Shown here: positions 7,481 to 14,116 of the stretch, piece after piece | Position numbering within the stretch: the stretch's first letter is position 1 | Layout of the letters: each line of letters begins with the position of its first letter | NCBI GenBank assembly: GCA_020027305.1 | Contig: JAHRAM010000185.1 | Span: 1-19,391, forward strand | Source: Acidimicrobiia bacterium | GTDB taxonomy: Bacteria > Actinomycetota > Acidimicrobiia > Acidimicrobiales > Hopanoidiivorantaceae | Direction: 5' to 3' | Length of the DNA: 19,391 nucleotides | Made by a program: the position numbers and the translations under genes | Notes under the pieces: generated by a model | Told to the model about the DNA's origin: nothing | Database searches by the model: none | Seen by the model: only the letters and a program-made list of their open reading frames with translations

Positions 7481-8577
7481 ATTTAGACCCAACTGATGAA
7501 CAGCTGGCATTGGTAGATTCAGTTCGTGCTGTATGTGCTGATTATTTTTCATCAGAAAAGCTTCACCAGTTAGCAAATGATTTTAGCCCTGAGATAGCAA
7601 AAGAGATATATGAGCCAGGCTGGAATGCCCTTTTAGAGTTAGGGCTGTTTAGTTTGGTGACCGCAGAAGATAAGGGTGGCGTAGGGCTTGGTTTTTGCGA
7701 GGCAGCTCTTGTGTTTGAAGAACTAGGGCGAAATATTGTTCCTGGCCCAGTGCTTTCAACATTTCTGTGTGGGTTGCTGTCTAAAGATGACATATTAAAT
7801 GGAGCGATAGATGACATTGCCCTATTTGACGACAGTAGGAAATATGAAATAGTTGCTTCTATCGATTCAACTGCTATTTCCAACCCAGACTTAGTTGATG
7901 CTGTATTGGTTTTGGATTCCCCATCTAGCTCTTTAGATAATGCAAGTATTTATTATTGTGAAACAAGCGGTTTGAAGCTCACGTCACAACTTCCCCTTGA
8001 CCCACTCACGCCTGTGGCTCTAGCAGAAGAAAAGATTAACTGGAAGAAACTGGCAGATGGTGAAGCAGCCCTTTATCTCAAGAAGGTGGGCTGTGTGCTA
8101 ACTGCTGCCTACCAAACTGGATTAGCTGAAGGGGCTCTAAATCTAGCAGTCGACTATGCCAAACAGAGGGAGCAGTTCAATACACCGATTGGAAGTTTCC
8201 AAGCGGTGAAACACATTTGTGCCGATATGCTAACACTGGTTGAAGTGGCACGGGCAGCAGTTTATGTTTCAGCTGTGGGGCTAGATGAAGAATGTTTTGA
8301 TAGCGTGGGCAGCGAAGCTAGCAAAACCACTGCAGATAACAAAAGCAACACTTCATTTAGTGCCATCAATTTAGACGACGACCTTTCAGCTGCAAAAGTG
8401 ATGGCAGGAAAAGCAGCTGAGTTCTGCGGCGAGGGATGCGTTCAAGTTCATGGCGGGATGGGATATACATGGGAGGCTGATCCACACCTATATTTAAAGA
8501 GGGCGTGGTCGATTTCTCACAGATATGGCTCAGCTGGCTACCACAGCACATCTTTAGCAGAAACATTAGCAAACTAA
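7477..8577 (+). CDS. Acyl-CoA dehydrogenase, partner subunit (FadE-like)
   Basis: This 366-residue protein has the acyl-CoA dehydrogenase fold. The N-terminal half is diverged and lacks the SEPxAGSD flavin signature. The C-terminal half has YAKQREQFNTPIGSFQAVKH (about 227-246) and VQVHGGMGYTWE (322-333), typical of the flavin-completing helices. At the catalytic position found as Glu in the preceding subunit, this protein has AYQTG, with no acid, so it probably supports FAD binding and does not catalyse on its own. Between about 270 and 312 there is an acidic, Ser/Asn/Thr-rich insert not usual for the family. The 4-base overlap with the preceding gene supports an obligate alpha-beta complex. 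The subunit assignment is inferred from motifs. Confidence 0.9.
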   Translation: MNLDPTDEQLALVDSVRAVCADYFSSEKLHQLANDFSPEIAKEIYEPGWNALLELGLFSLVTAEDKGGVGLGFCEAALVFEELGRNIVPGPVLSTFLCGLLSKDDILNGAIDDIALFDDSRKYEIVASIDSTAISNPDLVDAVLVLDSPSSSLDNASIYYCETSGLKLTSQLPLDPLTPVALAEEKINWKKLADGEAALYLKKVGCVLTAAYQTGLAEGALNLAVDYAKQREQFNTPIGSFQAVKHICADMLTLVEVARAAVYVSAVGLDEECFDSVGSEASKTTADNKSNTSFSAINLDDDLSAAKVMAGKAAEFCGEGCVQVHGGMGYTWEADPHLYLKRAWSISHRYGSAGYHSTSLAETLAN

Positions 8578-8600
8578 AACAAAACACATACAACTAAAAA

Positions 8601-9197
8601 ATGCCGCTAGATAACGAAACACATGACAACAAAATGCATGGCGATGAAATATATGATCAAGAGATCTTAAAAACTGGCGACCGCAGAAATGTAGTTGATA
8701 AATATAGAAACTGGAAACACGAAGCCATCGTTTCTGACTTAGACACTCGCCGTCACGATTTCCACATCGCCATTGAGAATTTTCAGCACGATTTTAACAT
8801 CGGGGCAGTGGTTAGAAATGCCAATGCCTTTCTCGCAAACAGCGTTCACATCGTGGGAAAGCGCCGTTGGAACAGGCGAGGGGCAATGTCAACTGACAGG
8901 TACCAACACATCTATCACAAGCCCACCGTTGAAGACTTGCTCCACTTTGCAAAATCAAAAGAGTTGGCAGTTATAGGCATTGATAACATTGAGGGCTCTG
9001 TTTCTATTGACACTGTAGAAATACCCAAAAAGTGTATATTGCTTTTTGGGCAAGAAGGGCCAGGGCTTTCCCCTGAGGCACAAGAGGGTTCTGAAATGAT
9101 TTGTGCTATTCCTCAGTTTGGTTCTACCCGTTCAGTCAATGTTGGGGTAGCAAGTGGAATTGCAATGTTTGTTTGGCTTAGCCAGCATGTTCTTTGA
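8601..9197 (+). CDS. TrmH/SpoU-family RNA 2'-O-methyltransferase
   Basis: This 198-residue SPOUT-class enzyme uses S-adenosylmethionine to methylate a ribose 2'-OH in tRNA or rRNA. All three SpoU motifs are present: motif 1 NIGAVVRNANAF (66-77, with the catalytic-type Arg at 72), motif 2 LLFGQEGPGLS (137-147) and motif 3 IPQFGSTRSVNVGVASG (160-176), which forms the trefoil knot. The target RNA cannot be told from the sequence. The first 25 residues are rich in His, Asp, Glu and Asn and look unlike the family core, so the true start could be a later Met such as M12. The start lies 23 bases after the acyl-CoA dehydrogenase gene behind an A/C-rich stretch without a Shine-Dalgarno site. Its metabolic neighbours give no hint of its target. 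Confidence 0.88.
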   Translation: MPLDNETHDNKMHGDEIYDQEILKTGDRRNVVDKYRNWKHEAIVSDLDTRRHDFHIAIENFQHDFNIGAVVRNANAFLANSVHIVGKRRWNRRGAMSTDRYQHIYHKPTVEDLLHFAKSKELAVIGIDNIEGSVSIDTVEIPKKCILLFGQEGPGLSPEAQEGSEMICAIPQFGSTRSVNVGVASGIAMFVWLSQHVL

Positions 9198-9247
9198 AAA
9201 ATATATCGTCAAAATACCTAAGCAAATCATAGACTAGATTTGAGACA

Positions 9248-10132
9248 ATGTTGACAGACGGATACTTATTTGATGAGACGAAAGTAGAAAAAGTTTCTCA
9301 AGATGACGCTAAAGGGATAAGTGTCTATGAGCGAACTACACACAAACGTTGGTTTGGAGCCGTTGGGTTGTTTGGTGGATATGTTCTCCCAATTGTGCTT
9401 CAAGCACTCACTGCTGAAGTTGATGATCCCCTTAGGCTCCCTAGATCGCTGTCAGCACATTTTCTTCGTCCATACCCAGTAGGCACATTTAGAATTGAAA
9501 CAAAAATTGAACGGGCTGGTTCATCTGTTAGCGTGCTCAGCTACAAGACATTTGTGGGAGATGAACTTTGTGGTTTGGGGATTGGCACATTTGGTAAAAA
9601 CCGTGAGGCACAAGAATGGGAACACATTGAGCCACCGCCTGCCAAGTTATATGATAGGTCATTTGATGAAACAGCCAAAAGAGCCACAGAAGAACATAGC
9701 CTTTTATGTTTAGAAAACTTTGAGATTTGGGTTGAAGACGAAAAGATAGCTAAGGAAAAATCAGAGCTAGTGGCATGGGTTCGCATGAATCAAGAATTTG
9801 AAAATGTGAAGACGCTTGACAATCTATTTTATTTGGCAGCTGCTGATGTGGTTCCACCGGTGATTACGAAGCGAGGAGACATTGGCTCCCACTTTATGGG
9901 AACAATGGATTTTATGGCATATTTTCGCCGTCCAGATATTTTGCTTAAAGATGAGCCAGCTTTGGTTAGAATTTATAGTGCATCATCTAAGCAGGGTTAT
10001 GTTGATGAAGATTGTGAGATTTTTTCACCAGCAGGGGAGCTGTTGCTACAAAGTCGCCAAATGCGTTTTACCCAAACAGTTGATCAGTCGCAAATGAACA
10101 AAAAGATGAAGGAGAAGTTAAAAGATGCCTAA
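9248..10132 (+). CDS. Acyl-CoA thioesterase family protein, double hotdog (TesB-like)
   Basis: This 294-residue cytoplasmic protein probably hydrolyses acyl-CoA to free acid and CoA. The first hotdog half spans about residues 10-120, with RWFGAVGLFGGYVLPIVLQAL as the central helix. It is followed by LPRSLSAHFLRPYPVGTF and a strand typical of 4HBT-3/TesB proteins. The second half spans about 165-285, including ADVVPPV and FMAYFRRP, and ends ELLLQSRQMRF. No signal peptide is visible. It starts with weak GAG upstream; a possible -10 (TAGATT, 9235-9240) lies seven bases before the ATG. The 3' end overlaps the PLP-enzyme gene by eight bases. Proximity to the acyl-CoA dehydrogenase pair suggests a role in fatty or branched acyl-CoA turnover. 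The specific acyl chain is unknown. Confidence 0.8.
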   Translation: MLTDGYLFDETKVEKVSQDDAKGISVYERTTHKRWFGAVGLFGGYVLPIVLQALTAEVDDPLRLPRSLSAHFLRPYPVGTFRIETKIERAGSSVSVLSYKTFVGDELCGLGIGTFGKNREAQEWEHIEPPPAKLYDRSFDETAKRATEEHSLLCLENFEIWVEDEKIAKEKSELVAWVRMNQEFENVKTLDNLFYLAAADVVPPVITKRGDIGSHFMGTMDFMAYFRRPDILLKDEPALVRIYSASSKQGYVDEDCEIFSPAGELLLQSRQMRFTQTVDQSQMNKKMKEKLKDA

Positions 10133-11333
10133 AGAAGACAACGCTGATGAAGCAGTAGGCAAAAATTCAAGTCGGGGGTTTTCAACCCGTGCTATACACA
10201 TTGGACAAGAGCCAAATGAGAGTACCGGTGCAATAATGCCCCCCATTGAATTAACGACCATCTATGAATGGGAAGACCTTGGTGAAGAAAAAGCACATTC
10301 ATACACCCGATATTCAAATTCCAATCGGCTGGCTTTAGAAACTTGTGTCGCCAATCTTGAAGTGGCCAAACATGCCTATGCATTTTCTAGTGGCATTGCT
10401 TCCATTGATTCAGTGTTTCGTTTGCTTGCCCCTGGCGACCATGTTGTATTAGGTGGAATGGTTTATGGTGGCACAATCAAACTCTTAAAAAATATTTATA
10501 GCCAATTGGGCATTACATTTGATATTACTGATATAGACAATGGGGACGGCTCTGTTAATGTGGTAGATGCCATAGGGAAAAATATAAAGGATAATACAAA
10601 AATGATTCTTGTGGAATCCCCTGCTAATCCCTATTTCAACATCGTTGATATTGAAGCGGTTGTGGAATTGGCAAAATCTGGCAAACAAGAAATATTGTGT
10701 GTGGCAGACAACACCGTAGCAACCCCTTATTTACAAAACCCACTTTCTATGGGTGTAGATATGGTCGTGCATTCTGCCTCTAAATATATGGGCGGGCACT
10801 CAGACATATTGGGCGGAGTTGTAGTATTAAACAACGATGAGTTGGCAGAGCGAATTCATGGAATTCAAATATCTGCTGGGGCGGTGCTTAGCCCGTTCAA
10901 CAGTTATTTGACGCTTAGAGGACTTAGAACTTTGGGGGTTAGAATGGATAGACAAACACAAAACGCAATGGCAATCGCTAGTATGCTTCAAGCTCACAAG
11001 AAAGTTTTGCAGGTTAACTATGCTGGGCTAAAAAGCCACCCAAGCCATAGTCTTGCCAAAAAACAAATGAAAGATTTTGGGGCGATGATGTCAGTTGTTT
11101 TAGATGGCGACAGGAGAGCCATCTCAAAATTCGTAAAGAACGTGAAGGTGATTACATTTTCAGAGTCACTTGGAGCAGTGGAGACACTCATTTCAAACCC
11201 TAATTCAATGTCTCATGTGCCATTAACTGGAACTGAATATGAGATTCCACATAACTTGGTGCGTATATCAGTTGGAATAGAAGATGAGAAAGATTTGCTA
11301 GAAGATTTAGACCAAGCGCTATCTATGATTTAG
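10125..11333 (+). CDS. PLP-dependent trans-sulfuration enzyme (cystathionine gamma-lyase/synthase family)
   Basis: This 402-residue Cys/Met-metabolism PLP enzyme probably makes or cleaves cystathionine, or acts on methionine or homocysteine derivatives. The PLP lysine is K220 in HSASKYMGGHSD. Phosphate-binding YTRYSNSNR is at 60-68 (the family usually has NPT where this has NSN), the ring-stacking Tyr is Y114 in VYGGT, and the pyridine-nitrogen Asp is D195 in ADNT. The late motifs SLGAVETL and VRISVGIEDEKDLLEDL also match. Lyase, synthase and methionine gamma-lyase cannot be separated safely by eye. The first 17 residues are a polar extension. AAGGAG lies upstream of the ATG, which is inside the end of the thioesterase gene (8-base overlap). 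Methionine synthase genes lie nearby on the other strand. Confidence 0.9.
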   Translation: MPKEDNADEAVGKNSSRGFSTRAIHIGQEPNESTGAIMPPIELTTIYEWEDLGEEKAHSYTRYSNSNRLALETCVANLEVAKHAYAFSSGIASIDSVFRLLAPGDHVVLGGMVYGGTIKLLKNIYSQLGITFDITDIDNGDGSVNVVDAIGKNIKDNTKMILVESPANPYFNIVDIEAVVELAKSGKQEILCVADNTVATPYLQNPLSMGVDMVVHSASKYMGGHSDILGGVVVLNNDELAERIHGIQISAGAVLSPFNSYLTLRGLRTLGVRMDRQTQNAMAIASMLQAHKKVLQVNYAGLKSHPSHSLAKKQMKDFGAMMSVVLDGDRRAISKFVKNVKVITFSESLGAVETLISNPNSMSHVPLTGTEYEIPHNLVRISVGIEDEKDLLEDLDQALSMI

Positions 11334-11345
11334 CCCCAGCTAAAT
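11328..11345. terminator. Weak hairpin at the convergent gene ends
   Basis: ATTTAGC-CCCA-GCTAAAT is a perfect 7-bp stem with a 4-base loop. It covers the stop codon of the PLP-enzyme gene in the 29-base space between convergent genes. Only two G-C pairs support it and the T-rich run follows several bases later, so it is at best a weak terminator usable from either side. Confidence 0.3.
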
Positions 11346-11362
11346 TTCAAAATCTACAATCT

Positions 11363-13210
11363 TTATTTTTTCAAATCTTTTTTGATTTGGCTGGCAATTC
11401 CCTCAACGTCTAATCCAAGCGATGATAAAATTTCGTCAGCTTTTCCGTGTGGAATGTAGGCGTCTGGAATTCCCATTATTGAAATGGTGGCTTTTGACCC
11501 CATTTTAAAAAGTGCCTGTTCAATGCCTGTGCCAGCCCCGCCGTTTGCCAGCCCGTCTTCAACAGTGACCACCAGCTCATAGTCTGCTACTGCCTCCAGC
11601 ATTTTTTCATCTAGGGGCTTGATACAGCGGACATCCCATACCGATGTTTGAATTTTATTTTTTGCCAAAATGGCACAGGCACCTTCAGCTGCTTCTAACA
11701 TTTTTCCAACCGCTAAGATACAAACGGTTTTTTCTGTGCCACCCTTTATCACCTCTCTTGCTTTTAGCCCTTTGCCGATTTCGTTAGGCTTCACTTGGCG
11801 AGCGGCAGTTTTTGGCCATCGCAACACCACAGGCCCATCTTCAATTGTCATAGCGTGTAAAAACATTTCTTGCAGCTCTTGATAAGAAGATGGTGAAAGA
11901 ATTGTAATGCCTGGAATTTTGCTACACAATACCATATCCAAAACTCCGTGATGAGATGGCCCATCATCACCTGTAATGCCTGCCCTATCCAAACAGAAAA
12001 CGACTGGCTGGCGATGCATACCCACATCTAAGTTAAGTTGGTCAATTGCCCGTGTCAAAAAGGTTGAATATATGGCAACCACTGGTTTCAGCCCACCCAT
12101 TGCCATTCCTGCTGCTGCTGCCACTCCGTGTTGTTCGGCAATGCCAACATCTAAAAATCGGTCAGGGTATCTAGCTTGAAAATCTAAAAGCCCAGTTGAA
12201 TCTGGCATTGCTGCTGTGAGTGCCACCAAGTTGGGATGTTCTTCAGCTGCTTTCACCAATACTTCGCTAAATGCATTTGTATAGCTATCTGATTTCATAG
12301 TAGAGGTGTCATGCATTTGTTTTGTTTTATCTTCTTCAGCAGGGGCATATCCTTTTCCTTTTTGGGTCACAACATGAACAACCACTGGGCCTTTTACCTG
12401 AGATGCCTGTTTGAGAACTTGCTCAATTTTTTTGATGTCGTGGCCGTCAAATGGCCCAGTGTATTCCACTCCTAGGTTTTCAAAGAAGCTGGGTGGCTCC
12501 CAAACTTCTCGCACGGCAGCTTTAGTTGCTCTCAATGCTTTTTGTGCGATTTTATTTCCGAGCGGAAGTGATTCAATGATATTTTTAAGTCGTTCTTCTT
12601 GTCGTTGGTAGTTAGGGTTGATTCGGAGCATAGCTAGGCTTTCACCCAACTTTGAAACAGTTGGAGCGTATGAACGTCCGTTATCATTTAAGATAATTGT
12701 CACATCACTTCCGTGATGCCCGAGATTGTTTAGGCCTTCAAATGCCATTCCACCAGTCAAGGCGCCATCGCCAATGACTGCTACAACCCTTCGTTTGAGG
12801 TTGCCTTCTTCACCACTTTTTTTGAAGGCGGTTGAAAGCCCGTGGGCATAAGAGAGGCTGGTTGAAGCGTGGCTATTTTCTACCCAATCGTGTGTAGATT
12901 CTTCAGTTGATGGATAGCCAGATATTCCGCCTTGCTGACGAAGGCTTTCAAAGTTGGCTTGCCTGCCAGTGAGCAGTTTGTGCACATAAGATTGATGACC
13001 GGTATCCCAGATAATGGCATCTCGTGGGGAGTCAAAACTACGATGGATTGCGATGGTGAGTTCAACCACGCCTAGGTTTGGGCCGAGGTGCCCGCCCGTT
13101 TCGTTTACAACTTCAATAATCCGTTCTCTAATTTCTTGCGCCAACTCTTCAAGTTGGTCATAATCTAAGGCCCTTAAATCACTTGGTTCTTTAATTTTTG
13201 TAAGATACAT
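11363..13210 (-). CDS. dxs: 1-deoxy-D-xylulose-5-phosphate synthase
   Basis: This thiamine-diphosphate enzyme condenses pyruvate and glyceraldehyde 3-phosphate, the first step of the MEP isoprenoid pathway. Numbering from the upstream TTG, the catalytic-type His is H47 in GGHLGPNLG, the ThDP/metal motif GDG is at 153-155 with NDN at 181-183, the proton-shuttle Glu is E365 in GIAEQHG, and DRAGITGDDGPSHHG spans 404-418. I chose the ATG at 13210 (615 residues, starting MYLTKIKEPSDL) because it matches the start of mycobacterial Dxs. An in-frame TTG at 13228 would add six residues, but its GGGGAG lies only two bases away. The gene follows the metH activation-domain gene by 57 bases from this start, probably in one transcript. 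The enzyme appears complete. Confidence 0.95.
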   Translation of the reverse strand: MYLTKIKEPSDLRALDYDQLEELAQEIRERIIEVVNETGGHLGPNLGVVELTIAIHRSFDSPRDAIIWDTGHQSYVHKLLTGRQANFESLRQQGGISGYPSTEESTHDWVENSHASTSLSYAHGLSTAFKKSGEEGNLKRRVVAVIGDGALTGGMAFEGLNNLGHHGSDVTIILNDNGRSYAPTVSKLGESLAMLRINPNYQRQEERLKNIIESLPLGNKIAQKALRATKAAVREVWEPPSFFENLGVEYTGPFDGHDIKKIEQVLKQASQVKGPVVVHVVTQKGKGYAPAEEDKTKQMHDTSTMKSDSYTNAFSEVLVKAAEEHPNLVALTAAMPDSTGLLDFQARYPDRFLDVGIAEQHGVAAAAGMAMGGLKPVVAIYSTFLTRAIDQLNLDVGMHRQPVVFCLDRAGITGDDGPSHHGVLDMVLCSKIPGITILSPSSYQELQEMFLHAMTIEDGPVVLRWPKTAARQVKPNEIGKGLKAREVIKGGTEKTVCILAVGKMLEAAEGACAILAKNKIQTSVWDVRCIKPLDEKMLEAVADYELVVTVEDGLANGGAGTGIEQALFKMGSKATISIMGIPDAYIPHGKADEILSSLGLDVEGIASQIKKDLKK

Positions 13211-13267
13211 TATTTGTTTTTCTAACAACTCTCCCCTTGTCTTAAAATTACCAAACTATTTTAAGAT

Positions 13268-14116
13268 TTAGGCATTGAAGTATTTTGCCTGTGGGTGGTG
13301 ACATATTATGGCAGAAGTGGTTTGCTCGGGATGATATTGCCAGCCTGTCTCTTCGCTGACTTCTATCCCCAGCTTTTTTGCATGGAGCAAGTGAGCAACT
13401 TTTTCGTTATCTTCTAGGTCGGGGCAGGCTGGATAGCCCCACGAATACCTTCCACCGCGATATTTCTGACGGAATAAACCCGCTATTGAATCACCATCTT
13501 CATTGCCAAACCCCCATTCATCTCTTATTCGTTTGTGAAAATATTCAGCTAAAGCCTCTGCCATTTCAACCCCTAACCCGTGTAAGTGAAGGTAGTCGGT
13601 GTACGAGTTTGATTCAAATAGGCGAGCAGTTTCTTCGCTGATGAGGTTGCCCATTGTGACAATTGAAAATGCGGCATAATCAGGTGTTGGGGCTAGCTTG
13701 AAAAAGTCGGCAATACAGAGCTGGTCGCTATCTTTTTGGCCTTTCCCTTGCTCCTTTTTTTGACGTGGAAATGTAAACCGTTCTAAAATTTCTGTTCGCG
13801 TATCATCACTCCACACAATTAAGTCATTGCCTTCAGAGTTAACAGCGAAATATCCATAAGCTACTGATGGGATTAGCAAATTTTTAGTTCTCACAGTATT
13901 GATACACTCTTTTAGGATTGGCTGGATTCGCTTTTTGAAATCTTCATCTGTTTCATTTATTGATTTGTCGGGTTTGTAGCCCCAGTGCATCCTAAAAAGA
14001 ACTGTTTCATTTAGATAGGGCAAGATTTCATCAAGTGTTATTCCCTTTAAGTGGCGCTCACCTAGAAAGGGTGGTTCAAAGATTGGGTTATCTGTGGCAA
14101 CAATTGGAGACTTCAT
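13268..14116 (-). CDS. Separate methionine synthase activation (AdoMet-binding) domain
   Basis: This 282-residue protein corresponds to the C-terminal reactivation domain that is normally fused to MetH. The domain binds S-adenosylmethionine and helps reductively methylate oxidised cob(II)alamin. It begins PPFLGERHLKGI, as the domain does in mycobacterial MetH. The AdoMet-contact motif RYSWGYPACPDLED is at 223-236 (RxxxGY), and the closing motif HPEQTTSAI and HHPQAKYFN ends the domain. The usual GYGACP reads GYPACP here. A polar Lys/Gln-rich loop lies at about 129-142. Its ATG overlaps the end of the metH core gene by four bases, so the two proteins are translationally coupled and probably dock. 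Expected reductant partners (flavodoxin-type) are not in the window. Confidence 0.92.
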   Translation of the reverse strand: MKSPIVATDNPIFEPPFLGERHLKGITLDEILPYLNETVLFRMHWGYKPDKSINETDEDFKKRIQPILKECINTVRTKNLLIPSVAYGYFAVNSEGNDLIVWSDDTRTEILERFTFPRQKKEQGKGQKDSDQLCIADFFKLAPTPDYAAFSIVTMGNLISEETARLFESNSYTDYLHLHGLGVEMAEALAEYFHKRIRDEWGFGNEDGDSIAGLFRQKYRGGRYSWGYPACPDLEDNEKVAHLLHAKKLGIEVSEETGWQYHPEQTTSAIICHHPQAKYFNA

